From contig JAUWBJ010000006.1 of assembly GCA_030605095.1 (NCBI GenBank), positions 1-37,393 on the forward strand: a DNA stretch of 37,393 nt, written 5' to 3'. The stretch is from Candidatus Omnitrophota bacterium. GTDB lineage: Bacteria > Omnitrophota > Gorgyraeia > JABMRN01 > RBG-13-46-9. Below the pieces are notes generated by a model that saw nothing but the letters and a program-made list of their open reading frames with translations, did no database searches and was not told where the DNA came from. The stretch's first letter is position 1. The number at the start of each line of letters is the position of its first letter. A program made the position numbers and the translations under genes. Below are positions 29,773 through 37,393 of this stretch, in pieces.

Positions 29773-31899
29773 TTAATCTTTAATCTTATATGCTGTGAAT
29801 ATAATCCTAGTATTATCATCAGAACCTTCGTTTGGAAAAAATGCTACAATACTATATACATATCCTTCTGGAAGAGGAATTTTTTTCCTCTCACTACCAT
29901 CTGGCTTGATTGTTTGTAAAGGTGTTTCCGGCCTCTGATTGTCAACATCAACATAAATATGCCAAAAAATCAGCAACTCACCATCACTAGACCATTCTGG
30001 CATTAAATCAGCACCTGCATAAAGATTTTCTGGAAAATATCCTTCTGAAAGATCTGTTTCTTCCCTTGTCTCTAAATCTAAGATTATATTATGCCAATGA
30101 ATCCCTTCTTTAACTTTTCTCATAAAAGCTATCTTAGTTCCGTCTGGAGAGATTTTTGGATCATTATCCTGATATTCAGGAAAAGTAAGTTGTTCTAGAC
30201 CGCTTCCATCTGGCTTAACCCACCATAAACCCATTTTACCAGTTTGCCTATTGCGGGCCGGAAAAACAATCCAGTCATTCCCAGAAGAGTCTTTTCCCCA
30301 CTGTGGGTCTACAACACCAAGATAATCTGGAGTAGGGATTTCAGTATCACTCTCAATCTCCATATTTTCATCAAAAATAAGGTGGCTAGCACGAGATTTC
30401 CTACCGTCACCATATATGTATACAAGTCCTTTTCCATCTGGAGTCCAATAGCTATTAGCAGAAGCCACGCCTTTTTTAGGAGGGATAAGAACCCTTAAAT
30501 CACTGCCATCTAATCTCATAAGCAGAATTTCAGTTTCTTCATAGCCCTGCCCTTCTGTTTGATAATTGCCAGGACTTGGAATTGCACAACCATCTTTTCC
30601 AATATTATTATAACGCGTAAAAGCAATCCACTCTTTGTCCGGAGAAACTCTTGCATGAGTCATCTGCCTGTAAGAATCTGAAATAAGCAGCTTCATATTA
30701 CTCCCATCTAAATTAGCAATATATAAACCAAATTCTTTATTGCATTTAGTTCCATTTTTGGCAGTCTCGCCGATAATGGCATTTCTTTCATAACCACCGC
30801 TAGCTGCCGCTTCTGGAGTTGGATACTTTTTGCCGAAAGCAGTCCTCTTCTTTGTTGAAAATATGATTCTTGCATTACTACTTGAGCCTTCTCCCGGAAA
30901 AAAAGAAGTATGAAAGTATACATAATTTCGTGGCAGAGGCACTCTTTTTCTCCCCGTACCATCAGGTTTTATTGTATGCATTTCAGCTAAAGCTATTTTC
31001 TCATCAATAAGAAAGTGGGGGAAGATTAAAAGTTCTCCATTTGAAGACCATTCAGGTGGACCATCAAGAGCAACCTTGACGTTCTCGGGAAGATACCCTA
31101 CTGAAAGATCCTTTTCTTTTTTTGTATTTGTATCAACAATCACAGCATGGAAAAATGCCCCTTCCTTCACTCGACGAATAAAAGCCACTTTAGAACCATC
31201 CGGTGAAAGTTTCGGGTCATTATCCTGCATCTCCGCTTTCTTGGGTGTCTCGGCAAGGAGTTCAAGACCGTTGCCGTCATACCTCATCCGCCAAATACCT
31301 CTTTTTCTGTTTTTAATATCTACTGCCGGGAATACCACCCACTCACCTACCCAGTGAGGGTCTGTAGGAATAATGTGGCTGGGAATGGGAAGTTTTGTAA
31401 TTTCTTTTACCTGCATATCATCATCAAAAATAATATGGTTAATTTGAGGAAACCCCTTTTCATTAGGCGCAGAAACATAGATAATGCCTTTACCATCTGG
31501 GGTCCAGTAGCTGTTTGCAGCTACTTTGTCTTTTTGATGCGGGATTAGCGTTCTTACATCAGTCCCGTCTAGTCGCATAATCAGGACCTCGGTTCCTGAG
31601 TACTGCTCGCCTTTCCTATCGTAATTATCCTGGTTCTCGGTTGCATAACCATCCTTACCTCTATTAGTATAGCGGGTAAAGGTAACCCACTTCTTATCCG
31701 GTGATACCCGAGCATGGGACATCTGCTGCCAGGAATTTGTAATCAGGGGCTTCATATTTTTGCCGTCTAAAGTAGCGGTATAAAGTCCAAAAACTTCCTC
31801 TGTTTTATCCGCTAACCCAGTAGAGGCTTCCTCAGAATAAGAAGTTGATATATAACTCATTATTAAGAAAGCAACGGTAATTATAAATATTTTTCTCAT
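29773..31899 (-). CDS. Secreted protein of two tandem TolB-like beta-propellers
   Basis: 708 residues. A signal peptide (KIFIITVAFLIMSYISTSYS) leads into two homologous halves, about 35-360 and 390-708. Both contain GLY-A-LDG-NMK-LI, THARVSPDK or SHARVSPDK, ANSYWTPDGKG, DNDPK-SPDG-K-AF, and a final FFPGEGSS or FFPNEGSD. These PD40/WD40-like blades (xSPDGxxIAF) are typical of TolB-type propellers. Partner and substrate are unknown; an extracytoplasmic binding role is likely. The gene has its own promoter and is divergent from the ROK operon. The halves are clearly alike but not identical, so the duplication is old. Confidence 0.85.
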   Translation of the reverse strand: MRKIFIITVAFLIMSYISTSYSEEASTGLADKTEEVFGLYTATLDGKNMKPLITNSWQQMSHARVSPDKKWVTFTRYTNRGKDGYATENQDNYDRKGEQYSGTEVLIMRLDGTDVRTLIPHQKDKVAANSYWTPDGKGIIYVSAPNEKGFPQINHIIFDDDMQVKEITKLPIPSHIIPTDPHWVGEWVVFPAVDIKNRKRGIWRMRYDGNGLELLAETPKKAEMQDNDPKLSPDGSKVAFIRRVKEGAFFHAVIVDTNTKKEKDLSVGYLPENVKVALDGPPEWSSNGELLIFPHFLIDEKIALAEMHTIKPDGTGRKRVPLPRNYVYFHTSFFPGEGSSSNARIIFSTKKRTAFGKKYPTPEAAASGGYERNAIIGETAKNGTKCNKEFGLYIANLDGSNMKLLISDSYRQMTHARVSPDKEWIAFTRYNNIGKDGCAIPSPGNYQTEGQGYEETEILLMRLDGSDLRVLIPPKKGVASANSYWTPDGKGLVYIYGDGRKSRASHLIFDENMEIESDTEIPTPDYLGVVDPQWGKDSSGNDWIVFPARNRQTGKMGLWWVKPDGSGLEQLTFPEYQDNDPKISPDGTKIAFMRKVKEGIHWHNIILDLETREETDLSEGYFPENLYAGADLMPEWSSDGELLIFWHIYVDVDNQRPETPLQTIKPDGSERKKIPLPEGYVYSIVAFFPNEGSDDNTRIIFTAYKIKD

Positions 31900-31950
31900 A
31901 TATTCTTTATCTTTCCCCCTACTTAACCTACTCCTTTACCTTATGTATCT

Positions 31951-31979
31951 AAAATATCACATTTTTTAGGGCTTTACAA
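31951..31979 (-). promoter_or_regulatory. Promoter of the propeller protein
   Basis: Minus strand: TTGTAA (31974-31979), 17-base spacer, TATTTT (31951-31956), about 50 bases ahead of the ATG; a GGGGG ribosome site follows in the leader. Confidence 0.5.
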
Positions 31980-32030
31980 GCATTTCTTGTTGTACACATT
32001 TCATATTATTTCCTATCAAAAAAACAAAAT

Positions 32031-32059
32031 TTGACTTTTTGTTCATTTTATGGTAAGCT
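32031..32059 (+). promoter_or_regulatory. Promoter of the ROK-TolC operon
   Basis: TTGACT (32031-32036), 17-base spacer, TAAGCT (32054-32059). A small inverted repeat CTAAC-AAAA-GTTAG follows between the start and ATG 32084 and could be an operator for the ROK regulator. Confidence 0.5.
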
Positions 32060-32083
32060 TTCTAACAAAAGTTAGTTTTTTAT

Positions 32084-33217
32084 ATGGTGTTAAAAGAAAA
32101 AATACTGTTTACAACCATTCCTTTAAGTGACCGCGAAAAGAAAAACCTACTTTTTTTAGGTTTAATCAAGAAACACAAAGCTATCTCCCGCACAGAGCTC
32201 TCAAAGCTAACAGGCGTCAATATAGTCACTGTCTCCAATTACATCAACGGATATTTAAAAAAAGGCCTTGTAATAGAGGGCGGATACGACATTTCAAGCG
32301 GAGGAAGAAGGCCGGAGCTTGTAGAGTTAAACAGAGAATGGGGGTATGTATTAGGAATAGATATAGGCGAGAAGGATATAAAGGGGATACTGGCAGATTT
32401 AGGCATGAACATATTAGCCAATGAATCTATTCGTGGTTATAAAAAGGAGAATCTAAAATTTTTTATAGATGAAATATTAAAAAAGCTTACCGAAAGTTCA
32501 TCAAAGCTCGATAAGACACGGATAAAAAAGATAGGTATAGGAATATCGGAAAATTCAGGCAACGTTATGAAAGAAATTATTAAGGTGAAGGACGTCATAG
32601 AAGAGGAGATAAAGATTCCCGCGCTAATCGCAGACGGCGTATTATGCGCAGCTTCCGGAGAAAAAAACTTAAATCCGGAGGCAATGGAAACATCAAATAT
32701 TTTATATATTTATACCGACCTCGGAGAAGTAATTTTTATTAAGGATGATGAATTTTACGAGCAAACGGATAAAGAAGGGAAATACGCTTATCTAAGGCCA
32801 TGGGATCAAAGCTTGAGCATTGTTAACGAGGCAAAAAGAATAATTGAAGGAGGGGTTGGCTCAAAGATAGTTAATCTCTCAAGAGGTGATGTTAAAAATG
32901 TTACCATAGAGACAGTGATAAAAGCCGCAGAGGACAAGGACGAAATAGCTATTGATTTACTGAAGGTATCAGGGATGAATCTAGGGGTTCGCGTAGCCTA
33001 TTTGATAAATTCGTTTGAGCCAAAAGCTGTTATTATAGGCGGTGGTATAGAAAAAGCGGGGAAGCTTTTTCTGGGACCGTTAACGTTAAGTATAAATAGA
33101 TTTATATTACAAAGGATTTTAAACAAGGTAAAGGTAACACCGGCTATTCTGGGAGGAGCGGCCTGTGTAAAGGGAGGGGCCTCCCTTGCGATAAGGGAAG
33201 TATTTATAGAAGCATAA
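32084..33217 (+). CDS. ROK-family transcriptional regulator with degenerate kinase domain
   Basis: 377 residues. A winged helix-turn-helix N-terminus (ISRTELSKLTGVNIVTVSNYINGYLKKGLVIEGG, about 32-66) plus SSGGRRPELVELN, as in NagC/XylR. The actin-like ROK domain begins GYVLGIDIGEKDIKGILADL and ends with PKAVIIGGGIEKAG, but the zinc motif (CxCGxxGC) and the catalytic GxxxxD region are missing, so it should sense a ligand without phosphorylating it. First gene of an operon with the zinc-finger, TolC-like and MFP genes (gaps 10, 3 and 15 bases), which it probably controls. No Shine-Dalgarno. Confidence 0.85.
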   Translation: MVLKEKILFTTIPLSDREKKNLLFLGLIKKHKAISRTELSKLTGVNIVTVSNYINGYLKKGLVIEGGYDISSGGRRPELVELNREWGYVLGIDIGEKDIKGILADLGMNILANESIRGYKKENLKFFIDEILKKLTESSSKLDKTRIKKIGIGISENSGNVMKEIIKVKDVIEEEIKIPALIADGVLCAASGEKNLNPEAMETSNILYIYTDLGEVIFIKDDEFYEQTDKEGKYAYLRPWDQSLSIVNEAKRIIEGGVGSKIVNLSRGDVKNVTIETVIKAAEDKDEIAIDLLKVSGMNLGVRVAYLINSFEPKAVIIGGGIEKAGKLFLGPLTLSINRFILQRILNKVKVTPAILGGAACVKGGASLAIREVFIEA

Positions 33218-33227
33218 GAGGTGGGTT

Positions 33228-33569
33228 ATGATTGAGGAAAAAAACTGTAAAATCTGCAATAAGCCGTTTATAGCGAACAAATACCGTCCAAACCAGGAAA
33301 TCTGCTCGAGCGTAGAGTGCCAGTATCGGCGCCAGCTCAAAAATATGACCCATTGGCGAACGAGAAATCCGAATTATTTCAAATATAAAGAAATGCACGA
33401 TGCATCGTGGAAAGAGACATGCAAGCAGCGTTCGCTTGAGTGGCGCAAAAGACACAAAGAATATCTGAAACTCTATAGAGAAGCGCACAAAGAGAGGCAT
33501 CGCAATTACATGAGAGATTACATGAGAGAGTACAGGAAAAAGAAAAAAGAAGAGATAGAGAAGAAGTAA
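33228..33569 (+). CDS. Small zinc-finger protein of unknown function
   Basis: 113 residues. CKICNKPF...CSSVEC places four cysteines at 7, 10, 26 and 31, a likely zinc site, followed by RRQLKNMTHWRTRNPNYF and a very basic helical tail with repeated (R/H)xxYMR(D/E)Y. GAGGTGGG precedes the ATG. It might bind nucleic acid. I recognise the pattern CxxC...PNQ..C....CQ..RQ as recurrent in related uncultured genomes, but know no function. It overlaps nothing; the TolC-like gene follows after 3 bases. Confidence 0.7.
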   Translation: MIEEKNCKICNKPFIANKYRPNQEICSSVECQYRRQLKNMTHWRTRNPNYFKYKEMHDASWKETCKQRSLEWRKRHKEYLKLYREAHKERHRNYMRDYMREYRKKKKEEIEKK

Positions 33570-33572
33570 AAA

Positions 33573-36056
33573 ATGTGCAAGGTATTAAATAAAATTAAAA
33601 TTATCATTTGTATCTTAATTTTCTCGACATCTCTTTTTGCCCCTTCCGATATTTCTTTATCCCAGGAGAAGGCGTCTCAAGAGAATGCAGCAAAAATACA
33701 GTCGGAGAGAGAAAAAAGGGCCATGGAGCGCACAAGAAAAAAAGCGCTCAAGAAATTGAAAAAGAAAAAAAAGGCCATGGAACGCGCAAGAAAGAAAGCG
33801 CAAACCCGACGGGAGAAAACAAAAAGGGCCATGGAACGCGCAAGAAAGAAAGCGCATGCCCGATGGGAGAAAGAAAAAGAAGCCAGGAGACGCGCGAAAA
33901 AGAAGAAACTTAAAGGATGGAAAAAACTACAACGAGCCGAGGAACTCGCCAGAACTAGCGAGCTTGCCCGACTGGAAGGGCAGAAGCTCAAACTGAAAAA
34001 GCAGAACCTTAAGCTGGAGGAAGAAAAGCTTAGATTGCAGGAAAGAAAGCTTAAAGAGGAAGAAAGGGCCGGACTTGAGAAGGCAAGGCAGGAGAGAGAA
34101 CAAAGGCAAATCGAAAAAAGAAAAATAGCCCTGGAAGAAGGACAACGACGGGCCGAAGAACTCGCTACAACAAGAGAACTCACGCGTCTCGAAAGAGAAG
34201 CGCAGGAAATCGAAAAAAGAAAAATAGCCCTGGCAGAAAAAGAAAAAGAAGCTGAAGAACGCGCTGAAGCCAGGGAGCTTGTGCGTCTCGAAAGGCAAAA
34301 ACTTGAATTGAAAAAGCAGAGCCTTAAGCTGGAGGAAGAAAAGCTTAGCATGGAGAAGCAGAAACTTAAAGAAGAAAAAGAAGCCGGACTTGAGAAAGCA
34401 AGGCAGGAGAGAGAACAAAGGCAAATCGAAAAAAGAAAAATAGCCCTAGAAGAAGGACAACGACGGGCTGAAGAACTCGCCGCGACCAGAGAGCTCGTCC
34501 GACTCGAAAGAGAAAAAATTAAAGAAAAAAGAGAAGGACGAGAATCTGAAAGAAGAAGAATAGCCGCTAAAGCCAGAGAACTCGCGCGGCTCAAGAAAAA
34601 GAAGCTTAAAGAAGAAGAAAGCGGCCGTAGGGAGTCCCGAGCGAAGTCGAGGGAAAGAAAGAAAATCCTGGGAGAGCTTGTCGAAAAGTTACTCGAAAAG
34701 CATACGTTGACGCTGGATGAATGCATCGATGTGGCCATGAAGACACACATCCGGTTAAAAGTAGCCAGAAAGCAGTTAAAACTTGCGCGATTTAGATTAT
34801 TCGAGGCTAAACGTAACCTCGGCCCGACAATTACGGCTAAGTGGGAGGACTCGAAAGGCAGGGTAAGTGACAGGCTCTATACGGGAAGGAAATTTATAGT
34901 CGAAGGAAGACAGCCTATTTTTTACGGAGGGGAACTTGTCTTTTCAGTCAGGCAGGCAAGGGTAAATTTAGAGATTGTAGAAAGCGATTATGATAGAATC
35001 AAAAATGACTTAGTCCTTCAGGTAAAGAAGGTATATTACACCGTGGATAAGGCGAAAAAGGCTTTAGTGATACAGAAGAAACTGCAAAGCAGGGCGAAAA
35101 CACTTTTCGATATGGTAAAAGCCGGATACGAGGCCGCCGTTATCCCGCAAATCGAATTTTTGAGAATCAGTTCCCAGTATAACCAGACCAGTTTCCAGGT
35201 AATTTCCGCCAGAGAAGACATTTCTGTGGCCAGGCTTCTTTTGCAGCAAGCTATAGGCATAGAAGAAGAAATTGAAATCGCAGGCGTTAAAGAACCCGAA
35301 ATAATCAAGTTAGATTTGGAGGACTGTTTTAACCTGGCTTCTTTGAACAGGCCTGAAATAAAAATCAGCCAGCTCTCCCTGGAATATTTTAGATACGAGA
35401 AGAAGATAAGGCAGGCGCGCGCAAATTGGCCGAGAGTAGACTTTTTAGGTTCTTACGGCAATACCCAGGAGGATTTTGTAGCAGCAGATAATATAGGAAC
35501 TGATGATGGCACCAATCCCGTCAGTCTAATTGACCCCCGCGGATTAGGCCCCGAATATTATTTCGGCACCAAAATAAGCCTGCCAATCTGGGGTAGCACA
35601 TTCGGATACTCTTATACAGAAGAGGAGTGGACGCCCGTTGTCCAGACTACCAAGGGGACAGAAGCCAAAACTCATACAATGACATTTTCTTTGCTTGATA
35701 AACTGGGTGATATCTCCGGCGTTAAAGAGGCAGATGTCGAATACATGAGGTCGCTGGACGAAATAAATAAGAAGAAACAGGATATTACCTTGGAAGTAAA
35801 AGAGACGTTTTTTAAATACAGAAAGGCAATTCTTTTAATGGATGTCGCTAAAAGCAAAGTTGAATTTCAGACAAAACAGATGGAGATTTTAGAGATTAGA
35901 AGGGAACTGGGTGAAGCCCTGTACTCAGACGTAGTCGAAGAGATGATAAAATTGGCCGAAGAAGAATTTTCTTATATACAGGCCATATCCGATTATTATA
36001 TATCCATCGCCTCGCTTAACAAGGCGATAGGGATAGATGGTTATTTCAAAATTTAA
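33573..36056 (+). CDS. TolC-family outer-membrane protein with long N-terminal coiled coil
   Basis: 827 residues. Signal peptide (KIKIIICILIFSTSLFAPSDIS), then about residues 28-375 of Lys/Arg/Glu-rich, Pro-free helix made of tandem repeats, then a full-length TolC/OEP domain (about 379-827, starting LTLDECIDVAMKTHIRLKVARKQL). The TolC part alone is of normal family size; the coiled coil is an extra periplasmic module that could span toward peptidoglycan or the inner membrane. The following MFP gene and possible pump gene complete a tripartite efflux or secretion system. It contains an 18-residue repeat (x3), a 105-residue repeat (x2) and a translated palindromic element. The long antisense ORF in this region is only a compositional shadow. 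Confidence 0.9.
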   Translation: MCKVLNKIKIIICILIFSTSLFAPSDISLSQEKASQENAAKIQSEREKRAMERTRKKALKKLKKKKKAMERARKKAQTRREKTKRAMERARKKAHARWEKEKEARRRAKKKKLKGWKKLQRAEELARTSELARLEGQKLKLKKQNLKLEEEKLRLQERKLKEEERAGLEKARQEREQRQIEKRKIALEEGQRRAEELATTRELTRLEREAQEIEKRKIALAEKEKEAEERAEARELVRLERQKLELKKQSLKLEEEKLSMEKQKLKEEKEAGLEKARQEREQRQIEKRKIALEEGQRRAEELAATRELVRLEREKIKEKREGRESERRRIAAKARELARLKKKKLKEEESGRRESRAKSRERKKILGELVEKLLEKHTLTLDECIDVAMKTHIRLKVARKQLKLARFRLFEAKRNLGPTITAKWEDSKGRVSDRLYTGRKFIVEGRQPIFYGGELVFSVRQARVNLEIVESDYDRIKNDLVLQVKKVYYTVDKAKKALVIQKKLQSRAKTLFDMVKAGYEAAVIPQIEFLRISSQYNQTSFQVISAREDISVARLLLQQAIGIEEEIEIAGVKEPEIIKLDLEDCFNLASLNRPEIKISQLSLEYFRYEKKIRQARANWPRVDFLGSYGNTQEDFVAADNIGTDDGTNPVSLIDPRGLGPEYYFGTKISLPIWGSTFGYSYTEEEWTPVVQTTKGTEAKTHTMTFSLLDKLGDISGVKEADVEYMRSLDEINKKKQDITLEVKETFFKYRKAILLMDVAKSKVEFQTKQMEILEIRRELGEALYSDVVEEMIKLAEEEFSYIQAISDYYISIASLNKAIGIDGYFKI
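33721..33882 (+). repeat. 54-bp tandem repeat (three units) in the coiled-coil region
   Basis: CCATGGA(A/G)CGC starts recur at 33721, 33775 and 33829, exactly 54 bases apart. Encoded units begin AMER(T/A)RKKA and are 18 residues long. Confidence 0.8.
33950..34579 (+). repeat. 315-bp tandem duplication in the coiled-coil region
   Basis: Two adjacent units offset by 315 bases; limits approximate. The best-preserved 98 bases are 34068-34165 and 34383-34480 (GCCGGACTTGAGA... to ...GAAGAACTCGC). 315 bases encode 105 residues, exactly 15 heptads, so coiled-coil register is kept. Confidence 0.8.
34627..34654. repeat. Dispersed palindromic repeat translated in the TolC-like gene
   Basis: GGGAGTCCCGAGCGAAGTCG then AGGGA, encoding RRESRAKSRE. 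The TCCCGAGCGAAGTCGAGGGA motif is, from memory, a common dispersed repeat of bacterial genomes. It lies at the end of the coiled coil, just before the TolC domain. Confidence 0.6.
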
Positions 36057-36071
36057 AAAAGGAGCCGGAGG

Positions 36072-37193
36072 ATGAAGAAAATTAATTTTAAGAAAAATTA
36101 CGTCATTATAACAATTGCAGTATTAATTATAGGGCTAATCCTGGCGCGCACATTCGGCAGCATTCAGAGGATTTTGTTTAAAAGAAGGATTCCGAAAGAA
36201 GTTGCCGAGTTTGAATTGCTAAGAGAAGCTACTCCTGTTAAAATTTATAAGGTAAAAAAAATGAGTTTTAAAGATACATTACCCGTCATGGGCAATATAA
36301 AAGGATTTAAAGAGGTCGAACTGAAATTCGAGACAAGCGGCGTCCTTGAAAGTTTCAATTTTGAAGAAGGAGAAAGAATTCAGGAAGGGGATATCATAGC
36401 GAACCTGAATCAGAGAGACGCTCTCCTTAAACTTAAATATGCGGAATTAGAGGTGGAAAAAGCAAAGAAACTCTTCGAAATCGGCGCAATGGATAAAATC
36501 AAGTTCGAGCAGACCAAGCTTGAATACGAATCCGCAAAAAGCGATTTTGAAAAGACAAATATATATGCTGTCAGCGACGGCATGCTCGGAAGCCGCGACA
36601 TAGATGTCGGAAGTTATGTAACGCCGAATGACAAGATCGGCGTCTTTGTGGATATAAGTAATGTATATGCAGAGTTCAATGTAATAGAAAAAGATTCTCC
36701 GAAGCTTAAATTGGGGCAAAAGGCAGAGGTCTTTGTCGACGCCTATCCTGCTAAAACTTTTAGAGGAACGCTGGATTCTATTTCGCCTATTGTCGAGGGC
36801 CGCACCAGAACACAAAAGATTAAAATAGAATTAAAGAATCCCGAGTTCAAACTTAAACCGGGCATGTTTGTGAGGGCCCTGGTTTCTACGTATGAGAAGG
36901 ACAACGCCCTTATTATACCGACCTCTGCCTTCAGAAAGAAAGATGCCGATTATTTTGTTTATGTCGTACACAAAGAGGAAAGACCGGAAGAACCAAAAGA
37001 GGAAGAAAAAGAGCCCGTTCTCGAAATAGGCATTGTAGAAGTCAGAAAGATAGAGATAGCGTATCTGACCCAGGATGTAGCTGAAATTGCGAAAGGCCTG
37101 AGAGAGAGGGAACTTATTATTGTAGAGGCATTCCAGGAGTTTAAAAATAAAGAGAGGGTAGAGATTAGCGAAGTACAGGAAACTATCTTCTAA
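36072..37193 (+). CDS. Membrane-fusion (periplasmic adaptor) protein, RND/HlyD type
   Basis: 373 residues. An N-terminal membrane anchor (YVIITIAVLIIGLILA), then the barrel-sandwich/lipoyl halves (GFKEVELKFETSGVLESFNFEEGERIQEGDIIANL and later YAVSDGMLGSRDIDVGSYVTPNDKIGVFVDI), a very short alpha hairpin (about 115-155), a beta-barrel domain and a membrane-proximal C-terminal part. A charged insert RPEEPKEEEKEP interrupts the C-terminal region. The short hairpin is notable because the partner TolC-like protein carries a long extra coiled coil; one may compensate for the other (inference). GGAGCCGGAGG precedes the ATG. Confidence 0.9.
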   Translation: MKKINFKKNYVIITIAVLIIGLILARTFGSIQRILFKRRIPKEVAEFELLREATPVKIYKVKKMSFKDTLPVMGNIKGFKEVELKFETSGVLESFNFEEGERIQEGDIIANLNQRDALLKLKYAELEVEKAKKLFEIGAMDKIKFEQTKLEYESAKSDFEKTNIYAVSDGMLGSRDIDVGSYVTPNDKIGVFVDISNVYAEFNVIEKDSPKLKLGQKAEVFVDAYPAKTFRGTLDSISPIVEGRTRTQKIKIELKNPEFKLKPGMFVRALVSTYEKDNALIIPTSAFRKKDADYFVYVVHKEERPEEPKEEEKEPVLEIGIVEVRKIEIAYLTQDVAEIAKGLRERELIIVEAFQEFKNKERVEISEVQETIF

Positions 37194-37198
37194 ACATG

Positions 37199-37326
37199 AA
37201 CCCCGCTCTTCCTAGTACAAATTATTGGCATTATGTGTATTCATTAATAAAGAGATCAAATAAAAATGGAAGTAAGCATAAGAATTAAGAAGAAAGGAAG
37301 GGCGGGGCGAACCCCGCCCTTCCTAA
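37199..37326. repeat. GC-rich perfect hairpin with a second partial copy, after the MFP gene
   Basis: AGGAAGGGCGGGG (37295-37307) and CCCCGCCCTTCCT (37312-37324) form a 13-bp perfect stem with loop CGAA; no T-run follows. GAACCCCGCTCTTCCTA at 37198-37214 repeats the 3' arm with one change. In between I see only a 30-codon unsupported ORF (ATG 37196). Confidence 0.75.
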
Positions 37327-37360
37327 TATAAGTAAGAATTCAAGAGTCAGGAAGAGAGGG

Positions 37361-37393
37361 ATGGAATTGCAGAATTTAGCCAGCAATAATAAT
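37361..37393 (+). CDS. Possible start of the next gene (efflux pump?), cut by window edge
   Basis: ATG 37361 behind AGGAAG, open to the window end: MELQNLASNNN. A TolC-MFP operon usually continues with an RND or ABC pump, but eleven residues cannot show this. Confidence 0.3.
   Translation, partial: MELQNLASNNN

Noticed and set aside
33721-34480. Regular repeats considered as a CRISPR array
   Set aside because: Units are adjacent, in frame and coding; there are no unique spacers. No CRISPR or cas gene was seen in the window.
33677-34750. 357-aa minus-strand ORF opposite the TolC-like gene
   Set aside because: Ser/Phe/Leu-rich antisense shadow of Lys/Glu/Arg codons in the coiled-coil repeat; no ribosome site or recognisable domain.

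Overview
The window looks like a chromosomal piece of an uncultured, Gram-negative-type (diderm), probably anaerobic bacterium. Outer-membrane efflux genes, a TlpA-type lipoprotein, a ferredoxin-dependent 2-oxoacid oxidoreductase, sulfide-type homocysteine synthesis (DUF39) and non-discriminating GluRS logic (gltX next to tRNA-Gln) all fit that. Gene content and the dispersed palindromic repeats recall candidate phyla such as Omnitrophota; that assignment is an inference from memory, not a search result.

Region 1 (1-23317) is a dense, all-plus-strand housekeeping block. The order is thrS(partial)-infC-rpmI-rplT, ktrB-ktrA inserted ahead of pheS-pheT, a structured RNA (candidate 6S RNA), rarA, DUF39, ccdA-tlpA, fau, rny-ymdB, xseA-xseB-ispA-dxs, korD-korA-korB-korC, gltX, tRNA-Gln(CTG), a single-domain response regulator, a peculiar class II tRNA with anticodon GAT, and tRNA-Glu(CTC). 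Genes mostly overlap or abut, which suggests long operons. Oddities include an ACG start for infC, a PheT without its tRNA-binding B2 domain, a shortened GluRS, degenerate heptanucleotide repeats at several gene junctions, and palindromic repeats translated inside genes.

Region 2 (23269-29539) is a 6.16-kb integrated element bounded by 113-bp direct repeats (4 mismatches). The repeats contain the 3' part of tRNA-Glu and its terminator. Inside are a replication-type winged-helix protein, a sce7726-like PD-(D/E)XK protein, a convergent higB-higA(ImmA/IrrE)-beta-protein operon, a 59-aa HTH regulator with perfect operator palindromes, a 48-aa membrane miniprotein, an excisionase-like protein, a tyrosine integrase and a four-helix membrane protein. 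The sce7726/beta/HigBA group is the best candidate for a little-described defence or maintenance system.

Region 3 (29540-37393) opens with a MITE/REP-like palindromic repeat. Next come a secreted protein made of two tandem TolB-like propellers (minus strand) and a divergent operon: degenerate ROK-family regulator, small zinc-finger protein, a TolC-family protein with about 350 residues of N-terminal coiled coil, and a membrane-fusion protein. A pump gene may begin at the right edge.

Two transcription starts (fau, sce7726) are predicted exactly at, and a third (the 59-aa regulator) within a few bases of, the start codon, so leaderless mRNAs may be common here.
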